Shown: piece after piece, positions 39,481-49,365 of the stretch
How positions within the stretch are numbered: position 1 is the stretch's first letter
How the letters are laid out: each line of letters opens with the position of its first letter
NCBI GenBank assembly: GCA_910577175.1
Contig: CAJTLU010000008.1
Span: 103,496-167,495 of the forward strand
Direction: 5' to 3'
Length of the DNA stretch: 64,000 nucleotides
Source: an uncultured Lachnospiraceae bacterium
Lineage (GTDB): Bacteria > Bacillota > Clostridia > Lachnospirales > Lachnospiraceae
Position numbers and translations under genes: made by a program
The notes under the pieces: model-generated
What the model saw: the letters and a program-made list of their open reading frames with translations, nothing else
Told to the model about the DNA's origin: nothing
The model's database searches: none

Positions 39481-40770
39481 TCACTTAATCAGCTGTCTCA
39501 ATGAAACTATATCTTCTTTACAAATAAACAGCATCCTTGAATATCTGACATTATTCTTTTTACAAAAGTAAATAAGAAAACTAATTCCGCATACAAAATA
39601 CGAAACCGTCGAAGCGAAAGCTGCGCCACTAATTCCATATTCCGGTATTACAAATGCATTAATGCAAACATTTGTAAATGCAGCGATTCCTAACAAAAAA
39701 AGATTTACCATCCGTAATCCATTCACCACATTATACGAATATATCATTTTATAAAATACCATTCCCACAACACCTACCAGCAATATCAGTAAAACCTTAT
39801 ATGCCTCTACATACTCTTCCCCGTACAATAACCGTATTGCAGGCCGGCCAACTACGGCAACCCCCAAAGTAAATGTCAAAATAATAGTCAGACTGATTCT
39901 GGTAATTTTAGCAACTTCGTCTTTACTTTTTCCAAATGCCAGCTTTGAAAGAAGAATATCCTTTAACGCATCCGGAATTAACCATATTTTCTGTGCCAAT
40001 GTTATACCCAATGAATAAACACCTATCTCCGCTTTTGAAATCCCAAAGCCTTCTAACATTAACACATCCATTTTATAGTTTATTTCCATCATAATAATTG
40101 TTATCATGGGTATCATACCAAACTTAATATATGGCCATGCTTTTCTCACAGATGGCCTGATATCCCTTAGCTTAATCTTCAAGTTTATTACTGCCACAAT
40201 AAAATACATCAATTGCCGAACTATTAAATAACATACACATACCTTATAATTCGCTTTTGTTATTAACATAAATGCCAGCACAAGTACAATATCAAAAAAA
40301 TCAAGGCATACCTGCGCCGCGTTCCGAATCTTAGGTTTTTCTACCAGGACCACATAATTGAATTGTCTGATTGCAAACATCAATGGAACTAAAATAATTA
40401 TAATTGAAATTTCTATATTAGGTCTGATAATAGCAAGCACGATTCCTGCCAGTGCAGCATACAATATAAATAGTCCTGCTACCAGATCAATAAACTCTTT
40501 GTATATGTCCTTACCCGTTTTTTTCTTAAAATAAGGGTATGCCTGATAGATCCCAAAACATAAAATAAGCATACTCATATCGGCATAGCTATGAATAACG
40601 TCTCCCACACCGCGAAGCTCTGCTTTCATATATCTGCTATATACAATTGAATACAACAATACTAATCCAACCGATATCACCTTTGAAATAACAGAAAATA
40701 CGTAGGCGTTATTCATTATATTATTTACTAGCTTCTTAATCTTTTGCATATATCTCTTTACCATATCCAA
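39481..40770 (-). CDS. wzx: Wzx flippase (polysaccharide transporter)
   Basis: A 429-residue membrane protein with about 12 hydrophobic helices and a basic start, RYMQKIKKLVNNIM. It has the look of the MATE/PST flippase family, including the AELRGVGDVIHSYADMSMLI segment. It should flip lipid-linked repeat units across the membrane for Wzy. Between the two kinase genes. Confidence 0.85.
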   Translation of the reverse strand: MDMVKRYMQKIKKLVNNIMNNAYVFSVISKVISVGLVLLYSIVYSRYMKAELRGVGDVIHSYADMSMLILCFGIYQAYPYFKKKTGKDIYKEFIDLVAGLFILYAALAGIVLAIIRPNIEISIIIILVPLMFAIRQFNYVVLVEKPKIRNAAQVCLDFFDIVLVLAFMLITKANYKVCVCYLIVRQLMYFIVAVINLKIKLRDIRPSVRKAWPYIKFGMIPMITIIMMEINYKMDVLMLEGFGISKAEIGVYSLGITLAQKIWLIPDALKDILLSKLAFGKSKDEVAKITRISLTIILTFTLGVAVVGRPAIRLLYGEEYVEAYKVLLILLVGVVGMVFYKMIYSYNVVNGLRMVNLFLLGIAAFTNVCINAFVIPEYGISGAAFASTVSYFVCGISFLIYFCKKNNVRYSRMLFICKEDIVSLRQLIK

Positions 40771-40789
40771 AACATGCCACCTAACCTGT

Positions 40790-41485
40790 TCATTTCAATT
40801 CTCTCTTAAATCCCTTATTAATTTTTTGTAAAACAAACCGAACCTTCTCATCAATATCTAAATTCGCGTCTACCTTATAAGAAGAATGTGTATTTGAAAA
40901 AACCGAATGTCCACAATCGAAATTTTTTGCCTGTACCTCCAATATCCTGATTCTGGAAGTAATATCCTTTATCTTATCACATCGCCCATGGTCCTCCTCG
41001 CCACGCATATCTATTCTTTCACTTGCCGTTTCAGGAGATATATCCATATAAAAGCTCATAAAATTATAAGAAGAAATCCCTTTAACAACACACCTGTAAT
41101 CACCAGCCGTCATATCAGTATAATCATAAAATGTGGAAATGTACCCTTGGATAATTGCCTGATCCATCAGCATATATGTGTATTTTTTTTGCTTTACGCA
41201 CATATCATAATATGCATAAAATTGCAGTACACGTAAAATTCTCACTATTACATCGCGACAAAACAACAATTTTTTTCTTCGCAGCGTTCTTAATGCTGTC
41301 GAAAAAAAAGTAACGCCATTTCTTGATACTAACCCCCTCATAACCCACTTTATCCCTTTACAATACTTTAAATATTCATCAATATCTCCTACCTGATTTC
41401 CGCCGGAACGCAATTCCTTTATCACTCTTTCACAAACCGTACTCTTCCCGCTGCCTGGCAATCCATAGAACTCTATTATTTGCAT
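40790..41485 (-). CDS. P-loop kinase, AAA/adenylylsulfate-kinase-like
   Basis: A 231-residue protein from MQIIEFYGLPGSGKST, with AGGAGG before the ATG; the longer frame overlaps wzy and is not used. Walker A is GLPGSGKST. The DQAIIQGY region and RIDMRGEEDHGR segment resemble lid and Walker B parts of small-molecule kinases. It may phosphorylate a sugar or lipid of the polymer; not established. It sits between wzx and wzy. Confidence 0.65.
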   Translation of the reverse strand: MQIIEFYGLPGSGKSTVCERVIKELRSGGNQVGDIDEYLKYCKGIKWVMRGLVSRNGVTFFSTALRTLRRKKLLFCRDVIVRILRVLQFYAYYDMCVKQKKYTYMLMDQAIIQGYISTFYDYTDMTAGDYRCVVKGISSYNFMSFYMDISPETASERIDMRGEEDHGRCDKIKDITSRIRILEVQAKNFDCGHSVFSNTHSSYKVDANLDIDEKVRFVLQKINKGFKRELK

Positions 41486-41501
41486 TCGTTCCTCCTGTAT
41501 C

Positions 41502-42923
41502 TCAAAGTAACTTAACGTCCTTTTTTTTACCGAAACTCCAGTATATGATATATACAATACAATACATCCATATACTCGGACGATATACTTCAAACACTGT
41601 ACATCGAACCAGATTAATCATAATTCTATATAATGAATAGTACATAACCAATTTAATTCCACCTTGTTCTCTTTTGCTTAGATTGACTATTTTGGATAAA
41701 ATAATACCAAAAAGAAAGCTAAATAGAATGCCGGCACTTCCAAAATTTGCATATAAATCCCCTAAAAGAGTACTCCCCAAACCATTCACTGTTGCCGCAT
41801 TAATACCTGCAGACGGTTCAGCCAGTACAAATAAGTCACCCAGCAGGAAACCGACCGGTAAAAGAAAGGGGAGCATTCCAACAAATGTCATTCCATACTG
41901 AAAAGGAAGCATAGTCGGAACATTAGCAATAATGTTAGTCACAGAAAAGAAGGAAATACCAAATTCAGCCAGCACCTCATATAGCAAATCGTCTACAACA
42001 AAGATATCACTCCCATGATTTACTAAAAACTCTGACAAGCTTCCCAGACCATTGACACGAATTTCTCTTAACACTTGAAGAAAGCTCAAAAATAATACGC
42101 CAAGTATACCTATGAACACATATCGCTTTATGCTGATTTTTTCTTTTTGAGGTTTATCTCTTCTAATAACATAAAGTAAGTATGCTCCAATCGCGACAAT
42201 ACTTGTGACGTAATATCTACGATTACCGGTCAGACTCATAACCAGCAAAAAATAAGCACCAATGGCTCCAAAAATTACTTTTCGCTGCTTCGGTCTGCTC
42301 TCCATAAGACATAGAATACCGGGAATTAATAAAAAAGCAAAATCATCAATCAGCCCTGTGACTCCTGTTATGGATAGGTAAGAACCTGACGAAAGTGTTG
42401 CTCTAATTGAATGAATATCTACATAAATCTGACACGGAAGCCCAATTAATAATAACAGAATGCCCGTCAAAAAAAGCCTGTTTGAATCGGTATGCTCACT
42501 GTTCCTTTCATAAACAAGCGGCATCTTCTGTTTCGTACATAATAAGCCTAAAAATATCGCCTGAATACAACATAGACAATACATACTGGCCCGTGCCATT
42601 ACATCATGCGGAAAAAAAGTATGCAATACCCAAAAAATATCGCCGTCCAATCCAAAACAGTTTAACCAAACCCTGCCACACATAAATATATACATAAACA
42701 CCATAAACAAAAATCTAAAATCCGTAACATCTATTTTAAACTTCCACATAGCCAATGCGTTTAGCGCAATTGCTATAAAAGAAAACACCGTTGCCGGCAA
42801 TGACCACACGGAAGCTACAATAGAACCGGTTGATATCAGAATAAAAAAGACAATTTCAACCGCCAAAAAAGCAATATTAAGTATCAGGATTAAACAGGCA
42901 CTCCTTTTTAATTGAGCTTTCAT
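41502..42923 (-). CDS. wzy: Wzy polysaccharide polymerase
   Basis: A 473-residue membrane protein with about 12 helices and a long central loop around residues 290-360, typical of O-antigen polymerases. Family sequence similarity is always low, so the call relies on topology and location next to wzx. It joins flipped repeat units outside the membrane. It ends 17 bases before the kinase start. Confidence 0.75.
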   Translation of the reverse strand: MKAQLKRSACLILILNIAFLAVEIVFFILISTGSIVASVWSLPATVFSFIAIALNALAMWKFKIDVTDFRFLFMVFMYIFMCGRVWLNCFGLDGDIFWVLHTFFPHDVMARASMYCLCCIQAIFLGLLCTKQKMPLVYERNSEHTDSNRLFLTGILLLLIGLPCQIYVDIHSIRATLSSGSYLSITGVTGLIDDFAFLLIPGILCLMESRPKQRKVIFGAIGAYFLLVMSLTGNRRYYVTSIVAIGAYLLYVIRRDKPQKEKISIKRYVFIGILGVLFLSFLQVLREIRVNGLGSLSEFLVNHGSDIFVVDDLLYEVLAEFGISFFSVTNIIANVPTMLPFQYGMTFVGMLPFLLPVGFLLGDLFVLAEPSAGINAATVNGLGSTLLGDLYANFGSAGILFSFLFGIILSKIVNLSKREQGGIKLVMYYSLYRIMINLVRCTVFEVYRPSIWMYCIVYIIYWSFGKKKDVKLL

Positions 42924-42953
42924 ATTACTACTCCTCTTTTCTCAGTGCACAAA

Positions 42954-44045
42954 TTAGTATAACGATAAAAATATTTCTCTCCAACATTTCTCAATCTTTT
43001 CTTTTGCATAAATATCTTTTACAGACATTGCAGCCTGGGCATATCTTTCTGCTAATTTTTCATCATCCAATAACTTTACCACCATATTCGCGGTTTCTTC
43101 ATAATCCCCCATCTTTACTAATATTCCACGTTCATTATTTCCGATTAACATTCTGGGTCCTCCCGGATTACAATCTGCCGCCACACACGGCAAGCCTGCT
43201 CCCATTGCCTCTAAAAGCATATTAGGAATCCCCTCCGATCGTGATGGCAGCACAAAAACACCCGCGTCATATATATCATCTATAATCCGCTTTGAAAGAC
43301 CTTTATAAATAACATATTCTCTTAAACCCAGCTCATCAATCAGTTTTCCGTACATTTTTTCAAAATCACCATGACCATAAATCAGCAATTTATACTCCGG
43401 CTTTTTCTTTGCAATCAACCTCATTGCCCTAATTCCAATATCAAAGCCTTTCTCATACTCCAGCCGGGCAGCAGCAAGAATAATTGTTTTCTTTCTCTCT
43501 GCTGTATTGCACGGCTTAGAATATGCATAAGCAGAGATATATGGATTTGGAATAATTACAGCTTTTTTCTGCGAAAAATTATAATATGCCCTTGCACCTT
43601 CTACTTGAAATACCATTTTGTCGCATGCTGCATAAGATATTTTGCTCACATTTCTCCAAAACATATTTAAATCCATCGGCGAACGGCGTTCCGAACCAAT
43701 TACCTTTACCTTACTTCTTTTTTTGGCTAACGCTGCAACTGTAGCATAATAATATCCAAACACGCACACTATATTAATTTTCTCTGATTTGACTATATTA
43801 ACAAGCTGTTTGCTATACGATAACATGCAGCGAATATCATTTATTCTCTTTATCCTTGATTTTTTGGAAGGCTGCACCATATATAAAAAGCGGACATTAT
43901 CGGGCAATTCATACTCAATCTTGCCTTTATCCCGTAAAACAACAACGATTTCTTCTGCAATTTCGGAAACTGCCGAAATGACAAATGCCATCATTTTTTG
44001 CGCCCCACCCTGACTTAAATCATCAATCACAAATGATATTCTCAT
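42954..44045 (-). CDS. Glycosyltransferase family 4
   Basis: A 363-residue GT-B transferase. The N-terminus MRISFVIDDLSQGGAQKMM is typical and EGIPNMLLEAMGAGLP contains the E-x7-E motif that holds the donor nucleotide. The start at 44045 has AAGGTGA; it overlaps the next gene's end by 23 bases. It probably adds one sugar of the repeat unit. Confidence 0.85.
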   Translation of the reverse strand: MRISFVIDDLSQGGAQKMMAFVISAVSEIAEEIVVVLRDKGKIEYELPDNVRFLYMVQPSKKSRIKRINDIRCMLSYSKQLVNIVKSEKINIVCVFGYYYATVAALAKKRSKVKVIGSERRSPMDLNMFWRNVSKISYAACDKMVFQVEGARAYYNFSQKKAVIIPNPYISAYAYSKPCNTAERKKTIILAAARLEYEKGFDIGIRAMRLIAKKKPEYKLLIYGHGDFEKMYGKLIDELGLREYVIYKGLSKRIIDDIYDAGVFVLPSRSEGIPNMLLEAMGAGLPCVAADCNPGGPRMLIGNNERGILVKMGDYEETANMVVKLLDDEKLAERYAQAAMSVKDIYAKEKIEKCWREIFLSLY

Positions 44046-45120
44046 TATTATCACCTTCATTGCTTACCACAGATCTGATATAACTTTCAAAACATGCCTG
44101 TTCTTTATATGCCCTGTCCAAAAAACGCTGACACCCATCCGACATCTTCTTCCAGTCTAACTTCATATAATAATCGTACAAACAATCTCCAAGATTAAAA
44201 TCATCCGCATTTACAGCAATTCCAACACCGTAATGTAACGCCACCTTCGCCATATATGTGTCCGGACATGTCAAAATAGGTATCCTCAATTCAGTTGCAA
44301 AATACAATTTATTCGATAACGCATAATCCAACACCGGCGTATGATTTCCATACAAATTATTAACAAAATCAACATCCTTATATAATTGCAAGATATCCTT
44401 TGCGTCAAAAGTACCAGATATTCTGACATTCTTAATATCGTTGTTTCTACAAAACTCCTCTAATTCTTCTGCACGTGTTCCAAAAAAACTAACTATAAAA
44501 CGTTCGTCATTTTTCAAATTAAGTAATAGCTTTTTATACTGCTCCTGGTATGCACAATGACCAATATATGCAATATGCAATCTGGTACGTTTTGTCTCCC
44601 TGTTCCTGATACTTTCAACTTCATCCTTCGGTAACTGCCTTAAATTATGAGCAATCAGATACTCTCCTGCCGGTAAAAATTCCTTATATCCTTCCGATGA
44701 AATCACACATTTCTTTGCTCGTGCAAACAGCCTCTTCTCTCTTTTATATACCAATCCGATTTTTTCATCTGAATAATCACGGATATCTACAATAAACTTT
44801 CCTGCGTACTTACTCATTAAAACATCAGATAATAAAAGTGCCACACATGTCTGAAGGCAAATAACCAAATCAAATTTATTCTCTAAAAGTACCCTTCTGG
44901 CAAAACGCTTATATCCGGCGTAGCCAAATGCTTTCTGTACTTTATCTGTATCTTTAATCTGCTTATTATATCGATAATAGTAATTTCCATCGGAACGTTG
45001 TCCGCGGCCTTCCCTATCCCAGAAAATAATATGACACGCTCCCTCAACATACTTCATATAAATCTCGATATAAGGAGCTAACTCTATATTGCCCATTGTT
45101 AAAAAGCAAACTTTTTTCAT
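44023..45120 (-). CDS. Glycosyltransferase (GT-B type)
   Basis: A 365-residue protein with an N-terminal MKKVCFLTMGNIELAPYIEI and a C-terminal Rossmann-type half. Motifs are weak, but the segment KNVRISGTFDAKDILQLYKD and PVLDYALSNKL resembles GT-B enzymes. Its place is between the sugar-synthesis genes and another transferase. Donor unknown. Confidence 0.65.
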   Translation of the reverse strand: MKKVCFLTMGNIELAPYIEIYMKYVEGACHIIFWDREGRGQRSDGNYYYRYNKQIKDTDKVQKAFGYAGYKRFARRVLLENKFDLVICLQTCVALLLSDVLMSKYAGKFIVDIRDYSDEKIGLVYKREKRLFARAKKCVISSEGYKEFLPAGEYLIAHNLRQLPKDEVESIRNRETKRTRLHIAYIGHCAYQEQYKKLLLNLKNDERFIVSFFGTRAEELEEFCRNNDIKNVRISGTFDAKDILQLYKDVDFVNNLYGNHTPVLDYALSNKLYFATELRIPILTCPDTYMAKVALHYGVGIAVNADDFNLGDCLYDYYMKLDWKKMSDGCQRFLDRAYKEQACFESYIRSVVSNEGDNNENIICD

Positions 45121-45161
45121 TTACAACTATCCCTCTCTTTTACATGAAAACATCCGCCGGG

Positions 45162-46022
45162 CTATTTTCCTAATGAATAGTGCGGATAAATCCTCCTGTG
45201 CACATGCATCCAGGTGGCAAGTTCACTTATCATAGTCTCATAATCCGGAATAAGATAATCAAATTCATATCTTGTTCTCTTTAAACTCTTATCCGCATTT
45301 ACCCCCTCGACAGCATTTATTTTCAATTCATCATTGCGCATATAGCGGTTAAAGAGCTTCAATAATTCATATTTGGAAATACTTGTATCCGGTACGGTAT
45401 TGTAAAGGCCATGTACCCTTTCTTTTGCAGCCATTTCCATGGTTTTTGCAAGCTGAAGCGTAGTCTGCCCTGTCCACATTGCTTTTGTAAAACCATTTAC
45501 CTCACTGTTCTGCTTCATAAACCAATTAAGCAGCCCGATACCATCAGGGTTAATATCAGGTCCGACAATCGACTGCCGAAGCGTTAAATTCTTGCCATCT
45601 TCCAATTCACCGAGCGCTTTAGAACGATCATAAAATGTTTCCCCATCTCTAAAATCTTCCTCCGTATATTGTCCACGCCTGCCAGAAAACACACAATCCG
45701 TACTCATATGTATTACCTGAGTATCTGTTCCGCATGTAATCTCTGCAAGAAAATGAGGAAAGTAGGCATTCAAAAATGTAGCAAGCGCCTTATCCTGTTC
45801 TGCAAACTGATTTAAAATCCCAATACAGTTAATAATTGTATCAAAATTCCCTTCTCCTATCAGTTTTCTAAGACTTTCCGTGTCCCGTGCATCACCAACA
45901 ACTGTCTCAATATAGGCAGATTTCATCAAGGCAAAGCCCAGGACATCATGCCCCTGCTCCTTCAAATATAGGGAAATCATGTGTCCTGCCATGCCATTAC
46001 AACCCAGAACTAAGAATCTCAT
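45162..46022 (-). CDS. RmlD-like reductase for 6-deoxy-hexosamine synthesis
   Basis: A 286-residue SDR with MRFLVLGCNGMAGHMI at the N-terminus, HMSTDCVFSG and a Y-x3-K-like DRSKALGE. It overlaps the dehydratase gene by 4 bases. In FnlA/FnlB/FnlC and WbvB/WbvR/WbvD pathways a reductase of this kind follows the 5-epimerase/4,6-dehydratase. With no C-terminal cupin, unlike FnlB/CapF, it fits the shorter WbvR type. Confidence 0.8.
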   Translation of the reverse strand: MRFLVLGCNGMAGHMISLYLKEQGHDVLGFALMKSAYIETVVGDARDTESLRKLIGEGNFDTIINCIGILNQFAEQDKALATFLNAYFPHFLAEITCGTDTQVIHMSTDCVFSGRRGQYTEEDFRDGETFYDRSKALGELEDGKNLTLRQSIVGPDINPDGIGLLNWFMKQNSEVNGFTKAMWTGQTTLQLAKTMEMAAKERVHGLYNTVPDTSISKYELLKLFNRYMRNDELKINAVEGVNADKSLKRTRYEFDYLIPDYETMISELATWMHVHRRIYPHYSLGK

Positions 46023-47056
46023 TTGTTTGCCTCCCATTCTTCCAAGGCGGCACGTACAAAATCAGTCGTAAGCAATTTTTCCTTAACCTCTTCTACATCA
46101 AGAAGTTTTGTATTATTGGAATTAAATTCCGTCAACCCATTTCTATCCACATTTCCGGTCGACAGATATTTTTCGTAATTCAAGTCCCGGTTATCCGCAA
46201 TTACTCTATAAAAATCACCGCAATCGATTGCTCTTGCACATTCTTCATTTGTCAACAAAGTTTCATACATTTTTTCGCCATGCCGGATTCCAATCACATT
46301 GATTGGATGATTCGGTACATGGAAGAGTTCCTTAATTGCCTTGGCAAGAACGTCAATAGTACAAGCATTTGATTTTTGAACAAACAAATCCCCTTGGGAG
46401 CCATGCTCAAATGCATACAATACTAATTCCACCGCTTCATTCAGATCCATAATAAATCTGGTCATCTCTCCATTCGTAATGGTGAGAGGCTGATTCGCTT
46501 TAATTTTGTCAACAAATAACGGTATAACAGAACCTCTTGAACACATGACATTACCGTATCGGGTACAGCAAATACTTGTCTTTTCCGGGTCTACCGTCCT
46601 CGCCTTTGCAATAATAATCTTTTCCATCATTGCTTTTGAGGTTCCCATTGCGTTAACCGGATACGCTGCCTTATCTGTAGAAAGACATACAATTCTACTA
46701 ACACCAGCTTCAATTGCAGCCGTTAGCACATTATCTGTTCCAATCACATTTGTCTTTACCGCTTCAAGAGGGAAAAACTCACAAGAAGGAACCTGCTTAA
46801 GAGCCGCTGCATGAAAAATATAATCCACGCCTGTCATTACAGGACGAATTGTATTAATATCGCGTACATCACCAATATAAAATTTCAATTTAGAATTATT
46901 ATAAAGATGACGCATGTCATCCTGCTTTTTTTCGTCTCTGGAAAAAATACGAATCTCTTTCACCTCTGAATCCAAAAATCTTTCAAGAACGGCATTACCA
47001 AAAGAACCTGTTCCACCAGTAATCAATAACACCTTATCTTTAAACAAATTATTCAT
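46019..47056 (-). CDS. UDP-GlcNAc 4,6-dehydratase/5-epimerase (CapE/FnlA-like)
   Basis: A 345-residue SDR with TGGTGSFGNAVLE and the STDKAAYPVNAMGTSKAMMEK active-site segment, split here. The MGTSK pattern in place of YxxxK is the mark of the FnlA/CapE type, which inverts C5 and removes water across C4-C6. Product feeds the RmlD-like enzyme. Its ATG overlaps the transferase stop upstream. Confidence 0.9.
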   Translation of the reverse strand: MNNLFKDKVLLITGGTGSFGNAVLERFLDSEVKEIRIFSRDEKKQDDMRHLYNNSKLKFYIGDVRDINTIRPVMTGVDYIFHAAALKQVPSCEFFPLEAVKTNVIGTDNVLTAAIEAGVSRIVCLSTDKAAYPVNAMGTSKAMMEKIIIAKARTVDPEKTSICCTRYGNVMCSRGSVIPLFVDKIKANQPLTITNGEMTRFIMDLNEAVELVLYAFEHGSQGDLFVQKSNACTIDVLAKAIKELFHVPNHPINVIGIRHGEKMYETLLTNEECARAIDCGDFYRVIADNRDLNYEKYLSTGNVDRNGLTEFNSNNTKLLDVEEVKEKLLTTDFVRAALEEWEANK

Positions 47057-48270
47057 TTTCTTTTACCTCCTTGCATCTGCATGAACACTTCTATCATTTT
47101 ATTAATATTGTCTTTTGCCGTATATCTCTGATACACATATTTCTTTGCATTCTCTTGCATGCGGTATCTTTCATCTTCATTATCAACTAAGTATAAAATA
47201 CTATCAGCCAAAGCTTCTGTATCTCCAAGAGGTGTTGCAATTCCTACCTTGTTATCGTTTATCTCCCTGTAGAAACAAGAATCTTCTTCAACAGAAAAAA
47301 CGGGGATTCTTCCACAAGCCATAAGGGGCAGTATTTTACTCGGATATGCATTTCGAATTACATCCTTGCGCAAAGGTACTATTTGCAACGTACACGCTGA
47401 ATATACATCAGATATCTTTTCAAGCGGCTGCCAGGGGATAAATTGAATGTTGCATATCTTTTCTTTTTTTGCCCTATTCTTCATATGCTGCAAAAAAATT
47501 CCTTCTCCTACCACCTGAAACACAAGATCTGTTCTATAGGCAAGTTTTTTTGCAACATCCAGAAGTAAATCAAAGTCATAAGAAACGCCTATCGTTCCTG
47601 CATATTGTATATATTTTTTTGTACCATCTAAATTATACTCATGGGCAAAAAAATTGCTGCCCTGTGCCACATTGTGTACTGCCTTTTCATCAAACCAATT
47701 TGGTATAACATTTATCTTATGAAACGGAACGCCAAGTATCATCAATGTTTGTTTCATATCTTCTGTCAGGATAAAAATTCTGGCACTATTTTTATATATT
47801 ATCTTCTGTAACCAGGATAAAATATTATACACAAATTTGCTTTTAATTGAACCGTTTGTATATGCCTCACCCGGGAAAATATCATATATATTAAATATTA
47901 CTTTTCTTTTATACCGTTTGAGCAATAATGCCGAGAACGGTGAAGTAAAATGGGATTGATGAATCACAATATCATAGTCTTTAATCCTCTTTTTCCATTT
48001 GCGATACGCCTTAAACTCATACCCGATACCGGTTAAATATCTCTTTACAAAATTCCCTTTACTAATCACAGGCTTCTCAACTATATCACAAACAAATTTT
48101 TCTCTGTTCTGTAACACATCAGGTATATTACTATATTTACCTACAGAATGACTTTGAACAAGATAAACCTCATGTCCTGCCATCAAAAATTCGTCTATCA
48201 TTTTGATAACTAAATGATTGGAGCCGTTTGGAACATCAAATCCAAAATCTATCAAATACATTATTTTCAT
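47053..48270 (-). CDS. Glycosyltransferase family 4 (WbuB-like)
   Basis: A 405-residue GT-B transferase starting MKIMYLIDFGFDVPNGSNHL. The C-terminal half has the Rossmann-like NIQFIPWQPLEKISDVYSAC segment. WbuB-type transferases that use L-FucNAc are often encoded beside FnlA/B/C, as here, which is suggestive. The C-terminal end is basic. Confidence 0.8.
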   Translation of the reverse strand: MKIMYLIDFGFDVPNGSNHLVIKMIDEFLMAGHEVYLVQSHSVGKYSNIPDVLQNREKFVCDIVEKPVISKGNFVKRYLTGIGYEFKAYRKWKKRIKDYDIVIHQSHFTSPFSALLLKRYKRKVIFNIYDIFPGEAYTNGSIKSKFVYNILSWLQKIIYKNSARIFILTEDMKQTLMILGVPFHKINVIPNWFDEKAVHNVAQGSNFFAHEYNLDGTKKYIQYAGTIGVSYDFDLLLDVAKKLAYRTDLVFQVVGEGIFLQHMKNRAKKEKICNIQFIPWQPLEKISDVYSACTLQIVPLRKDVIRNAYPSKILPLMACGRIPVFSVEEDSCFYREINDNKVGIATPLGDTEALADSILYLVDNEDERYRMQENAKKYVYQRYTAKDNINKMIEVFMQMQGGKRK

Positions 48271-48310
48271 AACTTCTTACACCTTCAATATTCTAGTATT
48301 TTTCATACAG

Positions 48311-49354
48311 TTATTCTCCTGTAAACATTTCCAGATATTTTCTTCGCATTTTTATCCCATATTTGACCTCAACCTCTGGCAGTTCCTCTCCTAGTAATTG
48401 CTTCACCCGCAAATAAGGAAGATTTAATCCTCCTTCTTTAAAAATCTTCATTGTTGCTGCAATTCTTGGGTTAATCTCCATAAGAACCGGATGCCCTGCC
48501 GCATCGTTCTTAAAATCAAGATCCGCATTTCCCGACAAGCCTAATGCAGCTATCACCTTTTCCGCTATTTCATATGCTTCCACATTCTTCTTTAACTCGC
48601 CGGCCTGCGGAATACTATGAAGATTCACCGTACTTTCACGATATGCCATATAAAGTATTTTTCCATTTTCCGCAATTAAATCAACCGAACCTTCCATGCC
48701 TGGCAGATATTCCATCGCCATCATCTCCGGCATCTCATCTCTTTCTTTTAATGTAGACTCCAATTCTTCCATCGTTGTATAAAATGAATTCGGTTTTTCT
48801 CCAAACAAAACATCAAATCTGGAAACGCCTGGTCGAATAATTCTAATCCCCCGGCTTCCGCTCAGCTCTGTGGCTTTTACACAAACCGCATTATCCGGAT
48901 ATCCACAAGCTTTACAGGCAGGAAGCAAATCTTCTGCTCTTTTTACCAGCGCAAATCCAGGCACCGGTAAACCCCTTTCTTTTAAGAACGAATAAAAGTT
49001 ATATTTATTATTTGTTATCTCAACACTATGCCTGTCAGAAACCGATACTTTCGTGCCAATCATCTCGAATTCAGTCTTTCGATCTATTAAAGGGAGCAAT
49101 TCCGCTGACATAAACGGCATCACTACATCAACCTTTTCCTTTTTACAAATTTCAAGCAGGCTGTCAACATAGGCTGGATCTGTTGCTCTCGGTACCTGAT
49201 AAAAAGCATCTACGATTTGAAGAACCGTCAGGTCAGTCCCCATATCAACACCTATAATTTTAATATTTCTTTCTTCATTCTGCTTAAGACAGTCTGCCAA
49301 TCCAGGCATGAACTGCGCCCCACAGCCAGATACCAGAACCGTTAAATCTCTCAT
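48311..49354 (-). CDS. ATP-grasp ligase
   Basis: A 347-residue protein with the ATP-grasp/CarB-like fold: N-terminal VLVSGCGAQFMPGLADCLKQ, central NAVCVKATELSGSRGIRII and C-terminal ADLDFKNDAAGHPVLMEINP with catalytic Glu and Asn. It should join a carboxylate to an amine with ATP. The start has AGAGG; a 5-codon longer start overlaps the decarboxylase stop. It is coupled to the PLP decarboxylase and may attach an amino-acid-derived amine to a uronic acid of the polymer. Confidence 0.8.
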   Translation of the reverse strand: MRDLTVLVSGCGAQFMPGLADCLKQNEERNIKIIGVDMGTDLTVLQIVDAFYQVPRATDPAYVDSLLEICKKEKVDVVMPFMSAELLPLIDRKTEFEMIGTKVSVSDRHSVEITNNKYNFYSFLKERGLPVPGFALVKRAEDLLPACKACGYPDNAVCVKATELSGSRGIRIIRPGVSRFDVLFGEKPNSFYTTMEELESTLKERDEMPEMMAMEYLPGMEGSVDLIAENGKILYMAYRESTVNLHSIPQAGELKKNVEAYEIAEKVIAALGLSGNADLDFKNDAAGHPVLMEINPRIAATMKIFKEGGLNLPYLRVKQLLGEELPEVEVKYGIKMRRKYLEMFTGE

Positions 49355-49365
49355 CTTTATGCCTC

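Noticed and set aside
41486..41593. N-terminal extension of the P-loop kinase overlapping wzy
   Set aside because: The internal ATG has AGGAGG, and the extension is out of keeping with the P-loop at the protein start.
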